Positions 1 through 11,150 of a stretch of 64,000 nucleotides of DNA are shown one piece after another. A program made the position numbers and the translations under genes. The DNA comes from Cololabis saira (Eukaryota > Chordata > Actinopteri > Beloniformes > Belonidae), in assembly GCF_033807715.1 (NCBI RefSeq), contig NC_084599.1, positions 34,762,750 through 34,826,749 on the forward strand, in the 5' to 3' direction. Below the pieces are notes generated by a model. It saw only the letters and a program-made list of their open reading frames with translations. It ran no database searches and was not told the origin of the DNA. Within the stretch, counting starts at the first letter, position 1. Each line of letters begins with the position of its first letter.

Positions 1-449
1 TTACACTTACAGTATCTTTAACAAATAACTCTCAACAGGTTAAGTGCTGTATGTAGTTTGTAGAGCTGCACTTACATATTTCATTCATTTAACATTTTCT
101 GAAAACAACTGAGGTCCAGCTGCAATTGTTGTTTTTTTGAGGAAATAAAAGTATAAATATTGTGATTTCAGCTTGTCAGGTGTGAATATTTTCTGGTTTC
201 TTGAGTCCTCCAACAGTAAACTGAATTTCTCTCACTTAAGACACAAATGTAATGTGCTTTTGTTAAACAATATTTTTGTTGTTAAAATGTTTTGATTCAT
301 GTCCCTATATTGTATGTCCTAATATGTCAGGAGGATCTTTCAGGTTCTGTTTTTAATAAAACTGAAAACAAAAATGAAGTCTGTTGTACTGTTTTCCCCC
401 TAGCTTTATACAGAGGGGCAGAGCTGAATCTTCTTTGTACCAAATTCAT
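1..449. other. no recognised feature
   Basis: AT-rich DNA. A plus-strand frame open from 292 to 615 has no similarity I recognise and overlaps the minus-strand relic at 450-611, which reads more like protein. It could hold the 3' flank of that relic, but I see no clear minus-strand polyadenylation signal. Confidence 0.4.
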
Positions 450-611
450 CTACAAATGTTTGTGTGAAGTATGTGTGAAAAGTTCTGGAGGTGTTTCATG
501 TGTGTATCTGAAGTCTTTGTCAAATGAAATTTGGAACTCCAGGTGCTCAGTTGGTTTCCAGATAAGCAGCTTGCAGCTCTGCAGCCCCAGGAACATCACT
601 GCCAGCTGGAC
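450..611 (-). pseudogene. YqaJ-like nuclease exon or relic
   Basis: On the minus strand a pyrimidine-rich acceptor ending in TTTCAG precedes 53 open codons and a TAG stop. The peptide starts VQLAVMFLGLQSCKLLIWKP and soon has the segment ISFDKDF. This spacing resembles the QVQGQ...G..WCDFxVWTP...FD pattern of YqaJ-type exonuclease domains found in many fish transposon-derived proteins. The usual second Q-G is absent and the frame ends early, so I read it as a decayed exon of a mobile or domesticated gene. No neighbouring exon joins it convincingly; a candidate at 1421-1509 is out of phase. Recognition is by motif only. Confidence 0.38.
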
Positions 612-990
612 CTGAAAGAATAAATATAAAAGATGGCTTACAGTTTGTCTTAATGAAGGTTCACAAGTAGCCTACCTGTCACATTAGTTCATAGATCATA
701 AGCAGTACTCGAGTTGTAAAAAAATAAATCAGGGGGGATGGTGGATTTGATCATATGGGGACAGATAATTTGTGCTGATTACAAATAATATAATATATTA
801 CAAATAATAGCAGTGACCAAAACAGCTGCAGAAATACTGCAGGAATGACATAGCAGCAGTTAAATGCAGCCTTCTGTAAGCTTTAAATATCCACTGGGCT
901 TACATCAAATACATCAAAACACAACAATAAAAACCACTTTTCTGAATTTATCAATATGACTCTGTCCTTCACAGGATAAGTAACATGGAT
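612..990. other. no recognised feature
   Basis: AT-rich sequence without convincing reading frames or known repeat ends. Confidence 0.4.
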
Positions 991-1300
991 CACTGCAAAA
1001 ACTCTAAATATTAACAAGAATATTTGTCCTATTTCTAGTTAAAATGTCTCATTTTAGTAAAACAATCTCATTACACTTAAAACAAGACTCATCACTGGAA
1101 AAAACAATTTTCACCTGTTTCAAGTAGATTTTCACTTAAAATAAGTAGAAAAATCTGCAAGTGGAACAAGATTTTTTTGCTTGTAATAAGAAGATAAATC
1201 TTGTCCCACTGGCAGATTTTCCTACTTATTTCAGGTGAAAATTGACTTGAAACAGGTGAAAATTGTCAAATAAGTTATTTTTCTGGTGATGACTCTAAAT
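991..1300. repeat. palindromic MITE-like repeat
   Basis: The sequence starts CACTGCAAAAACTCTAAATA and has a large internal inverted repeat. CAATTTTCACCTGTTTCAAG near 1107 is mirrored by CTTGAAACAGGTGAAAATTG near 1235, and AAAATCTGC...GGAACAAGAT is mirrored by ATCTTGTCCC...GCAGATTTT. This foldback type is common in fish genomes. The right terminus is decayed, so superfamily and target duplication cannot be assigned. Confidence 0.6.
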
Positions 1301-1420
1301 GTTGAAATAGCAGTAAAACCACATTCATTAATGAAATGACATAAGGGATGGAAAGGGGGGGTGATTTGGACCGTTTTTATTTCTCATCTCGAGTACTGAT
1401 AAGTAACAATATTTACCCAC

Positions 1421-1509
1421 CTGGAGGAGTATCCACTTTGCCCATTGGGAAGAATTAGATACTTCTCATCTTCTAAGCATTTCTTCACTTCTTCAGGTCG
1501 TCCTCCCAT
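1421..1509 (-). other. possible minus-strand exon with strong donor
   Basis: From an ATG at 1509 the minus strand reads 29 open codons including EEVKKCLEDEKYLILPNGQ, and meets a good splice donor (CCAG then GTGGGTAA) at 1420. The frame just upstream in another phase is also protein-like (LPLPPAVEGWEDDLKK) but ends in a stop, which suggests a frameshifted relic. It may belong with the YqaJ-like relic at 450-611, but the phases do not join. Product unknown. Confidence 0.25.
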
Positions 1510-1726
1510 CCCTCAACAGCAGGAGGCAGAGGTAAGATGATATTGTCCCGTTTGAGCTGTGACAGGTGGTGTTTCCACATGTTTTATATCCCCAACGCTC
1601 GGAGAAAGAGGGTTAACGCGTTCACTCAGCATGTAAACAAACGCGGTTCTGGCAGCACCGGAAGGAGCTCCCACAATTCGCGCAAAGCCTCATGGGCCGT
1701 AGGAATAAGGTGGATATGCGGCGGCA

Positions 1727-2063
1727 GTAGCTCAGGTGGCAGAGCGGGTCGTCCAATGATCGGAAGGTCGGCGGTTCGAATCCCGCTCTGTCCCAGTTTG
1801 CTGTCGTAGTGTCCTTGGGCAAGACACCTTACCCACCTTGCCCCGTGTGAATGTGTATGAATGTGTATGAATGTTGGTGGTGGTCGGAGGGGCCGTTTGG
1901 CGCGATATGGCAGCCACGCTTCTGTCAGTCTGCCCCAGGGCAGCTGTGGCTACAAATGTAGCTTACCACCACCAGAGAGAATGTGTATGAATGAATAATG
2001 ATCTCTGTAAAGCGCTCTGGGTGCCTTGAAGGGCGCTATATAAATCCAAGTCATTATTATTAT
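1727..2063 (+). mobile_element. tRNA-derived SINE with L2-type tail
   Basis: The head carries an RNA polymerase III A box (TAGCTCAGGTGG near 1728) and B box (GGTTCGAATCC at 1773-1783) at tRNA-like spacing. The body holds TGTCCTTGGGCAAGACACCT. The 3' end is the LINE-like GTAAAGCGCTCTGGG...GGGCGCTATATAAAT followed by an ATT-rich tail. It is not a functional tRNA because no cloverleaf closes around the boxes. This composite type is widespread in teleosts. Confidence 0.75.
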
Positions 2064-2089
2064 TATTATATATATATACATACACACAC

Positions 2090-2142
<53 letters not shown>
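2064..2142. repeat. TA/CA microsatellite
   Basis: About 80 bases of (TA)n with a few CA interruptions directly follow the SINE tail and probably expanded from it. Confidence 0.9.
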
Positions 2143-2145
<3 letters not shown>

Positions 2146-2460
2146 GCCTATGAAGAAATGTGCCCTGCTTTCATGACAGCTACAAAAATCTGCAGGAGCA
2201 AAATGTAAGTGACGGTGAAACTAAATCACTTCAGAGGACATAATCATGACATCACTGATCACCCTCTACGCTTTCATGCAAGTCAACAGCCTGTCAGCAA
2301 GTCCTGTGACACCGAATTGGATTTTGATGTGTTTTTCTTAAAAGGTCTGCCTGAACTGTCAGATTTTCCTCTCTGGAGTCTCACTTACTGGAATATAAAT
2401 TACATTTGTGCCTGGAAGTAACAGGTTTATGGCCACCCTTAACTGCTAGTCATTGCTTCA

Positions 2461-2665
2461 GTCATCCATCCATCCATTTTTCTATGTCCGTTTTATCCTT
2501 TGCAGGGTCACAGGGGTCTGCTGGAGCCTATCCCAGCTCATTACCGGCGAGAGGCAGAGGGACACCCTGGACGTGTCGCCAGTCCATCACAGGGCCACAT
2601 ATAGAGACGGACAACCATGCAAACTCGCACCCATGGGCAATTTAGACTCATCAATTAACCTCAGC
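2461..2665 (+). repeat. fish CATCCATCC-type dispersed repeat, copy 1
   Basis: It starts with (CATC)n and continues with TTTTCTATGTCCGTTTTATC, GCAGGGTCACAGGGGTCTGC and GGAGCCTATCCCAGCTC. A second, reversed copy lies at 17887-18085. This is a very common fish repeat, usually attributed to 3' ends of RTE-type LINEs; the family is from memory. Short frames through it are not genes. Confidence 0.7.
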
Positions 2666-4009
2666 CAGACAGGCGACCCAAATATGAAAGAGAGTGAAGG
2701 AAACCTTGTAAAACTACGACTAAGACGAAGATTTTCCGCTGTAACTTAAGTCTTGTTTGCACTATACAAAGTCTCCAAGGGTTGCTGCATCGCTCTTTAT
2801 TTCCTAATCATTGCTTTATCACTTCCCATCGTTTCATTGTTTGCACTGAACACATAGCAGCGTCTCACAGCTATGTCAAAACACAGAGTTGAAAGCAACT
2901 CTCGGAGTCATCAGTCAGGCAGTGGTTCATGCGACAACCTGAAAAACGCACCTGCTTCTCCTGACTGCACTTCACAGGTGGTTTAATTTTATTCGTCACG
3001 AAGGGAGACGATGTCAGGCCTCAAGGCAAAGTGTGAGAAGATGTCCTGACACATGTCGTGTTTCACCTCGTACACAAACAACACTGTCACCGAAGGTGGC
3101 TCAGCAGAGCATGCTGCGTCTCTAATGGAGCAAAGATAACAAGCTCTCTGTCTGCCCGTCTCCTTCACTGACTGTCAGTGGGAAGCATGACTTTGGAGGG
3201 AAAAAAGAAAATCTGAATAGTTCATCATCTGGTGTCCACATCTCAGTCTACTAATCTTTGAGTTTCTGTGCACAACTTTTCATAACATACAAAAAAGAAA
3301 AGAAAAAAGGTAATAATGGTTTTGTTGACTACACAAAGCATTTTATACTCCAAGCCACATTCAACAACATAAACAATCACATGCACACATATATATATTT
3401 TCCTTGACAGCAAAAACCAATTACTGCATCAGGGGCAAACTAAGGTTTAATGTCTGGCTCCATGACTTTTTGACATGTTGGCCAGGGAAAGCGGGGATGA
3501 ATCAACCGCCTCACATTCACTCAAACACCCTTTTTTGACTGACAGGCGGAAGAAATGACGGTTGCTGTCAATTATAACGTTAATTCAGACGAATAACTGC
3601 AGTGTTGGGAAAAGGTCAGCAAATTAATGTACAAATTCCTTCGTAAATAAGTACTAACTTTTAATTTCATGAGGTTGGCCCAGCCTGAAATTTTGCTGGC
3701 TGGTAAAAAGGAGGAAAGAACACAGTTACTGTGCTTTGTGTTCAAGAAGGGCTCAAATATGGGCTGAAGTGGTATAGCCATCTTATTCACAGCTCAGCAA
3801 GCAAAAATCATCTTTCATTTTTATGCCAGCTGAGTTGAAAGCCTACTTCAAATCTAGAGCATCAAAAATGTTAGCACCATCAGGCGCAGACGTTTCCTCC
3901 AGTCTGAAGGACAGTTTATCTGCAGGACGACACTGACCACCCATTAATGTCCTGTCCATGTGGATATTGTCCAAAGAAGTCAAAATTGTCCAAGAAGTTC
4001 TTAAACATA
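2666..4009. other. no recognised feature
   Basis: No convincing exon, RNA gene or repeat boundary on either strand. Short open frames such as the minus frame at 3572-3790 look random. Confidence 0.4.
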
Positions 4010-4386
4010 CAGGACTGTCTCAGAAAATCATAATATTGTGATTTTCTGTAATGCAATTACAAAAGCTAAAATGTCATACATTCTGGATTCATTACAAATC
4101 AACTGAAATATTGCAAGCCTTTTATTATTTTAATATTGCTGATCATGGCTTACAGCTTAAGAAAACTCAAATATCCTATCTCAAAAAATTAGAATATTCT
4201 GGGACTCTTAATCTTAAACTGTAAGCCATAATCAGCAATATTAAAATAATAAAAGGCTTGCAATATTTCAGTTGATTTGTAATGAATCCAGAATGTATGA
4301 CATTTTTGTTTTTTTTTTTTTTTTAAATTGCATTACAGAAAATAAAGAACTTTATCACAATATTCTAATTTTCTGAGACAGTCCTG
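4010..4386. mobile_element. palindromic Tc1/mariner-type MITE
   Basis: The 377-bp unit begins CAGGACTGTCTCAGAAAAT and ends in the reverse complement (ATTTTCTGAGACAGTCCTG). It is flanked by TA at 4008-4009 and 4387-4388, as expected for Tc1/mariner insertion. Long arms of about 170 bp pair almost throughout, for example GGATTCATTACAAATCAACT with AGTTGATTTGTAATGAATCC. There is no transposase frame. A transcript would form a long hairpin. Confidence 0.88.
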
Positions 4387-4406
4387 TAGGTGCTGGTCCT
4401 CTAACT

Positions 4407-4636
4407 CTGTGATTGCCATCCCTGGTCCTCAAGGCCCACTGTCCTGCATGTTTTAGACGTCTCCTTGCATCAACACGCCTGATTTTAATTAACAATCATC
4501 ATCAGCTTGAGCCTGTCACAGAGAGCTGTAAAACTCTTAATGACACAGTCCCTTGTTTCAGGGTGCATCGAAGCAGGGAAACATTTAAAACACGTAGGAT
4601 TGTGTCCCCTCAAGGGCCAGAGTTGGGAAACTTCCT
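4407..4636. mobile_element. hAT-type MITE, decayed copy
   Basis: It has CATCCCTGGTCCTCAAGGCC near the left end and a roughly mirrored CAAGGGCCAGAGTTGGGAAA near the right. CTGCATGTTTTAGACGTCTC inside is mirrored by GGGAAACATTTAAAACACGTAGG. It is the same family as the intact copy at 8175-8398. The right end is mutated and I could not find the target duplication. Confidence 0.65.
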
Positions 4637-4639
4637 GCT

Positions 4640-5774
4640 GGGGAGAAGAATCTCTTTCTTTCAACAGCCGCACGCGAATACAAACATGAAAACTCAGTAT
4701 TCATTATTGTGATCACTCAAATCTTATTTCTTCATCGTCATGAAAGCTAATACTCATGTTAGTTGGTCCTGCAGAACATTTCAGCGGTGCCACTTGCTGA
4801 CCCCAATAAAGGAGTTTCTGTTGGCTGATTCAATTTATCACCATATTGGTCACACTTTCCCCTCTTATAAATGCTACTCAAAATTATGCACTTATGACCC
4901 TGATGTTTTATAAAACTACACACAAAAAAAACCTCAAGTAATACATGTCCAATATACATAATTGAAGAGGAGACCAAGCAATATATAATAGATAATGAAG
5001 TCCTAGTCCCAGCAGGACAGGGGGGGTCTACATGTGGTTATTACCAGTGCTGGTGTGAACTGAATAACAATCTCAGCCCATGTTGTGACCCGTCCAAATG
5101 ACAGATGGCTTTCATACATTCAGTTAATGTGATTCTTGTTCGCTAGAATATACCTGGAAACATCCAGGTACGGTTCAGACAATTGCAAATATAAGAAGTC
5201 AAAACAGCTCCAAAATAAATAAAAATTCTGAAGCACTCTTAAATGAAAGTAGAAATATGCAGGATGCAAAAATCTGTATACACAGCAGCTGAAGAGCAGA
5301 TGAGGAAGGTATATGGACAGATGGACCGCTGATGTCACCTTGACCTCCACAGTGAGACTAAAAACTGGAAATCCTACGAAAAATGAAGGCTGACAAACAT
5401 CGGCTATGACGCATCACTGTAGTACATGAAGTCAGCACACAAAAAGTACAAAGTAATAAGATTAAAGCAGGAATCTCTGCATCATACCGTGTCCCATCTC
5501 CCCTGGCCACCATCCAGACTCTGCAGCAAGTATTACAGAGGATAAAGCAATATTTATTTTATTTACTTAGCTGCCAAGGGAACATGTGATTGCTGCTCCA
5601 CATCTCAACATTACTGGTATTTTCAAATGTGCTTTACTAATGCATTAATCAAATCCAAAGATGGCAGATTTATTCATCTAATGATCTGAATTGTTGCTCA
5701 AATATTGAAGAACACTATCACTTTATTAAATACACAACCCAATTTAATCTGCAATAGTCTGAATCCTGACGAAT
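4640..5774. other. no recognised feature
   Basis: Nothing reliable on either strand. Frames at 4759-4977 and 5120-5350 show no recognisable similarity. Confidence 0.4.
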
Positions 5775-6110
5775 CCAGAGCAAGATCACTTTTTACAGTT
5801 TTTACACTTTACGCTGATTCTCAGTTCTGTCCCTCCTGTTTCCAATCTGCCCTGATTGTCTGCACCTGTGTCTCGTTATCCCCTGTGTATATCTGGTCTT
5901 GTCATTCCCCTTCTCCCTGTCAGTCTGTACTGTTTCTACCTCCATGTTTCCTGCCAAGTTTTTGCTCCAGTTTTTTGAATCCCTGTTTTGTGGTTTTTGA
6001 TCCTGCTAAGCAGCGCTTTGGTTTTTGGTTTCTTTAAAATGAACCTTTTTGCAACTCCTGCCTCCTGCTCCTGCGTTTGAGTCCTCAACAAACACCAACC
6101 GTGACAGTTT
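5775..6110 (+). repeat. pyrimidine-rich dispersed fish repeat
   Basis: A pyrimidine-rich block with CTGCACCTGTGTCTCGTTATC, TTTTTGAATCCCTGTTTTGTGG and CTCCTGCGTTTGAGTCCTC, ending ACCAACCGTGACAG. I recognise this layout as a repeat found widely in fish, but cannot name the class. The 110-codon plus frame at 5705-6037 crosses it and is not a gene. Confidence 0.45.
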
Positions 6111-6829
6111 TGCACTGAAATTAATTTTGTATTTAATTATACACTACATCCATTCCAAATTAATAGGAGGAACATTATTCAAATAAAAACAATTGTTTAG
6201 TCCTGTTTTAATAACTATCATTTTGAACTGTAGGCCTACACGGTGGTTCTATACTAAAACATTGAAATATGTCATTTCTGACATGTTCGTATTGTCAGAA
6301 CGGACGGGGCAAGTTGGCTTACCTTTTTCAGGTGAAACGTCATGTTTGATGTGGAACTGATATCCAGTGTTCGCATTCAACTTTTTTTCCATTATCTATT
6401 TTTATGAAATTCTGCCACACTGCAGACGTCTCTGACATTATAGTTCAACAAATCACCGGACTTTGTCCTTCTACTCATCAATCTATCCGTCTCTCGTCAG
6501 TGGGTTGGGCTAATCTAAAATAGCAAAAACAAGGGGGTGTCCAAAGATAGACTGTTACCTGTGGAAGAGAGGTGCTCTGACAACACCCCCCTTTAGAACT
6601 TGGTACTTTCCTCCTCGACCAATCAGAATTTTGGTCAAACCAGGCTGCATGGACTAATAAATCGACCAGTCGACTGGGAGATTACAGCCGTGTCATTATG
6701 TCCACATTTTGTAGAATTGCTGGTTTTTTTTCATGTTTTTTTCAACTAATTTACTAAATAATGTAATAGTTTTAACTTTGGGAAAAAATGATGACTGTAT
6801 TATTAAGCATCTCTTGTGTGAGAATTGAT
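6111..6829. other. no recognised feature
   Basis: No gene or repeat boundary seen. A CCCCCTTG/ACACCCCC-containing stretch near 6530-6590 is unexplained. Confidence 0.35.
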
Positions 6830-7562
6830 CAGAGGTGGGTAGAGTAGCCAAAAATTGTACTTAAGTAAAAGTACTGTTACTTCAGAATAATATGACTCAA
6901 GTAGAAGTAAAAAGTAGTCATCCGAATAATTACTTGAGTAAAAGTAAAAAAGTACTTGGTGAAAAAACTACTCAAGTACTGAGTAACTGTTGAGTAACGT
7001 CTGATTTATTTTTTTAACACAACCATTCAAACAGACAAAAGTACAAAATAATCATCTTCAGGCAAATTAAATCAATAAAATAATAAAATAAATTAAAATT
7101 AATAAAAAATTAAAAATAGCTTAAATTAAAATAATCTTAAAGTAAATTCAAGTACTTTAATAAATAATAAAAAAAATAAATTAAGCACAAGTAGCACAAA
7201 ATTTCAAGCATTTGTACTTCTCTTTTTTAACCAGAACTAGAACAAGCCCATGAACTCATAGAAACTCTGTGTGAGTCTGTGTAAATGTGACAAAACATGC
7301 AAAAACAAGCATTTTTCCCAAAGAATCACCCAGTGATGTCATGAGATTGACGCGTACGCGGATAAAAGAGATAAAAGGAAAGTAACAGCTCAACGTAGCC
7401 TTATGTAGCGGAGTAAGAGTAACAGTTTCTTCTTCACAAATCTACTCAAGTAAAAGTGATAAATGTATTTGATTCAAAACTACTCTTAAAAGTACAACAT
7501 TTCCCAAAAAGTACTCAAGTAAATGTAACGGAGTAAATGTAACTCGTTACTACCCACCTCTG
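6830..7562. mobile_element. non-autonomous hAT element (CAGAGGTGGGTAG ends)
   Basis: It begins CAGAGGTGGGTAG and ends with the reverse complement CTACCCACCTCTG. It is flanked by a perfect 8-bp direct repeat GAATTGAT at 6822-6829 and 7563-7570. Eight-bp duplications with short CAG-starting inverted ends are diagnostic of the hAT superfamily. The interior is AT-rich with AAGTAAAAGTA-type subterminal repeats and no transposase. The exact duplication suggests a fairly recent insertion. Confidence 0.92.
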
Positions 7563-8107
7563 GAATTGATTTTTGTTTTTTTTCTCTCAGTCCTTGAACC
7601 AATGGCTGAGAAGCCTCACAGCTGACTCCACAGAGCCACTCTCCCTCTCTCTGGCCACTTAATTTGCCTCAAGGGATTTCATCAGTGTCACACAGAAAAT
7701 CATCCTCAAGGATTTCCTAATAAGAAATGCCTTTTTAGTTCTTCGTTTTTTTTCCTATTAGTTTTCTTTTTTCACCATCAAGTAATTTCATGCTCACACA
7801 ACTTCTCTGCTCACACCAGTTGCTATCTTCCTCTTCTCGTGCCTCGACAATGTCGAAAAGCTTCCTGAACCTTCCCTCTTCCACTCATACTAAGCCTTAA
7901 GGATAATCAGCTAACTCTGATGCTCACATTTATAAAACAGAGAAAAGTAAGGTTGTGCAAAAATTAGAGATGCAGTCCTGAGATGTTCAACATGCACTCA
8001 TCCTTGCCTTTTTTCTGAGTTACCTCCCATGAAGATCAGAAATACAGTCAGAGGCAAGACACAGTCCGTCGCAGGATACATGCCTGACTCAATCATTGAT
8101 GAGATGA
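7563..8107. other. no recognised feature
   Basis: Nothing reliable seen on either strand. Confidence 0.4.
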
Positions 8108-8545
8108 GGGGAATAATAATAATAATTTTCCTTTATTAGTCCCACAATGGGGAAATTATTGACTGCATTTAACCCATTGTTTCTCAATCCTGGTCCTCGT
8201 GGCACAGTGTCCTGCATGTTTTAGATGCTACTCTGCTTCAACACACCGTGATACAAGTACCTGTGTCATCAACAGAACTGTGCAGACCTTGGTGACAAGC
8301 TAATTAGGACCATTAATTAGAATCAGGTGTGTTGGTGCAGGGAAACATCTAAAACATGCAGGACAGGGGACCACAAGGACCAGGATTGAAAAACACGGAT
8401 TTAACCCATCTCTATTCAAACTGAAGCAGTGTGCTGCCGTTCGTATACAGCGCCTGGGGAAGCAGTGAGGGTTGAGCGCCTCGCTCAGGGGCCCAAGGTG
8501 GTTGACCTTGGTTGCAATCCAGGGGCTTGAACCTGGGGTCCTCCA
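8108..8545 (+). repeat. dispersed fish repeat split by a hAT MITE
   Basis: Left part 8108-8174 (AAT repeats, then TTATTAGTCCCACAATGGGG) and right part 8399-8545 (CCCATCTCTATTC, GCGCCTGGGGAAGCAGTGAG, TCGCTCAGGGGCCCAAGG) read as one repeat interrupted by the MITE at 8175-8398. I know this as a common fish repeat but cannot name it. A short frame at 8472-8699 overlaps it and is not a gene. Confidence 0.55.
8175..8398. mobile_element. hAT MITE with exact 8-bp duplication
   Basis: The 224-bp element has ends CATTGTTTCTCAATCCTGG and CCAGGATTGAAAAACACGG, imperfect inverted repeats. It is flanked by ATTTAACC at 8167-8174 and 8399-8406. The inner arms also pair (CCTGCATGTTTTAGATG with ACATCTAAAACATGCAGG). 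It sits inside the older repeat at 8108-8545. Confidence 0.9.
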
Positions 8546-9599
8546 GACCCCAGTTCTGAGTAAATCTGAAGACTATAGATACAAACCTACTGTGATAGTA
8601 AACTTATCCCATTTTTACTATAAAATCTGCATATTCATCATCAAAATCACTCTCATACTACCACCGTCTTTGGGAAAAGAACAAGTAACTATTCCCTAGA
8701 TGACAAAGTTGATCCGTTGGTCAGTAGACCCATGTTGTGGCACAAAATTAAATATCAACATGTATACGCCACTCTGAAGTATTGCACGGACATGTGTGAT
8801 CCCCTGACGAAGAAACCTGGCAACTACAATGATGATCTTGAAAATGTTCCTTTGGTTTCATTATAAGTGCTTACTGAATGTTGATGCTGTTGAAATCTTT
8901 GTTGCCATTGTGAAACACCACGACAGCAAAAACATCAGGACATATATAAAACAATAGGTGGCAAACAACACACATAACTTTTAAAACTCCTTTGACGTCA
9001 TTAGAAAAAAACAGGTTTTAGTGGATAATAGATAAATAGATAGATAGATGCTGTTGTAAAAAAAACATTTGTATAAGAGATTATAATTTATTCTTGTCCG
9101 TCATAGGAACTGTGTGCTCAAGGGCTAAATGAAACAATATTTTTGCCGTCTGCCAGATAAGGTTACATTTTTTGTTGGTGAATTGTTGTGATTTTAAAGA
9201 GTATTGAGGATTTAGCTTTAGTTCCCCAGAGAGGTTGAATGATGACAAGGGGAAGCTTTAATGATGTTCTTGAGTACACTTCAGCCTATTGAGTCACATT
9301 TGCTTGTTCTTGTACCCAAAAAGCCAATTATGTAGAAAAAAAAAAAACTAGTGATTAACGTAGGTGCTTGTGCATCAACCTGCAGTAGGATGGCTGTCTG
9401 GTGGCGGCTCCTTCTCTTTGTGCAGGTTTAAATCACTTTTACACTTATTTTGCTTTGTCAACACACCGTGGACAGTTAGCACAATGGACATTTGTATTTA
9501 CAGCCACGGCTCCTGTTCAGTCAACACGCACATATTAGAGAGTTGGCAGTGCTACTAAACTGGCAAAGAGCAGAAGCGACTCTCTGCATGTATGCACCC
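8546..9599. other. no recognised feature
   Basis: Only a short GATA-rich run near 9030-9050. No gene recognised. Confidence 0.4.
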
Positions 9600-9601
9600 A
9601 C

Positions 9602-9658
<57 letters not shown>
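9600..9658. repeat. CA microsatellite
   Basis: (CA)n with one ATA interruption. The plus-strand frame at 9492-9698 that reads HTHTH is only this repeat. Confidence 0.95.
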
Positions 9659-11146
9659 GTGCCCTGCCCTGCTGCACAAAGGTTACATCAAGGTATGATC
9701 TCTGTTTAAGCAGTTAATGCATCCAAAACCGCTGAACTTTCAGTAGTATCTTGTGTTTTATGTAAATTATCAAATTGCTGTGCAGACACGTTAAATTAAA
9801 ATGTTCAACATCATTAATATTGTAGCACTTTCTATGTGTGCATAAAATTTGCATGCCTATTTGAGGATTTAGAGCAGCTCAAAGCGCCAGAAACAGAAAG
9901 TCGAATTGTTGCCTTAATCCAACTGATATTGAATTTTTAACAGCCATGTTTACACATTAGCCGGCCTGTAGTTGAACCGAACTGAAGCTCTTGAGATTGA
10001 GCTTTTAGTTCCAGATAATGTGTCATAATCCGAGTTATTCCGGCATGTATACCAACCCACACTTAGCCGAACTACCGACCGCCCCAGGACTCCCCCTTCT
10101 GGAAGTGACGACACCGTGAAACCCAAAAGTGTGTGGCACCACCTAGAATCACGGAGTCGAACACACCTCACTCAATAATCGATTGTCTTCTTGTGCATGT
10201 ATAGTCAGATTTCCCTGAAGTATTACTTACTGTTTCACATGACGTTACCTCAACAGCTGGGAGAGAGTATCATCAACTGTCAACAAACCAACTCATGGGG
10301 GTATGTAAAGACCTATAATTAAAAAAATGTGCATCTGACATGCAAAGGTTATGTTGTACAAACCCCACCAGGTCTGATCTGATTAGAAAATTAGGAGATT
10401 TGGTCTTTTGGCAGTTGTAGTTCCAATATAATCTGAATTTAAAGAGGCATACATTCACACTGTTATATGGAATATAGTTTAAAAGCATTGCATTTCATTT
10501 CTTGTATCTTCACTAAACTGTTGAGGGGAACTTTAATGTCTGACTTGTCGTGTGATTACTGCATTATGTGTCATTATTGTGAGCAATTCAACGTCTATCC
10601 CTAGATCATATCTGTTTAAGCATGAATACAAATGCACACACTGCTTGCCGTGTTAATTATACTCATTTATCTCGCTCATCAGACACCAGGCCCTGGCAGA
10701 CACTCTTGTCATTCAAGAAGAGGGCATCATTCTTTTTTCCCCTCACATTACATTAATAACCATGATTGTTCACGTTGCTGTTTAATATTCAGTCAAAGGA
10801 TGACAGTCAGAGCAGCAAGCATGCAGTAAAAACAACAGACTGGATACTATAAATGAATTAGCATCACATTATGACCAACAAAAGAAACTAATCGTATAGA
10901 GGCACAAATTAGACCTTTTGACTGCAGTAAAGCAGGTATCCGAGAGCCAAGGTCTTTAAAACATTTACAATCGTCTGTTGTTTCTTTTGCTTTTGAAAAT
11001 GGTTCGTGCAGCGGCTGTAAAGTGTGCCGTGACCTGTTTCAGACAGCCAGTCAAGCCAAAGTCCCTGAAAAATGTTTTCATTTGAGGGTGTAATCATCTC
11101 AAGCTTGCCTCAGAGAGCCACATCATAAGTGGGCCATCATCGTTGG
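9659..11146. other. no gene recognised; possible MITE relic
   Basis: The stretch 9898-10260 contains AGCCATGTTTACACATTAGC and related phrases seen in decayed fish MITEs, but I cannot find paired ends. The rest is unremarkable. Confidence 0.35.
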
Positions 11147-11150
11147 AGGG

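Noticed and set aside
1727..1800. tRNA gene
   Set aside because: A and B boxes are present but no cloverleaf closes and an L2-type tail follows, so it is a SINE head.
5705..6037. 110-codon plus-strand gene
   Set aside because: It crosses a dispersed pyrimidine-rich repeat and has no recognisable similarity.
10981..11100. THAP-like N-terminus (MVRAAAVKCAVTC)
   Set aside because: Only a loose Cys spacing; the frame ends after about 28 codons and the His/AVPTF elements of THAP are missing.
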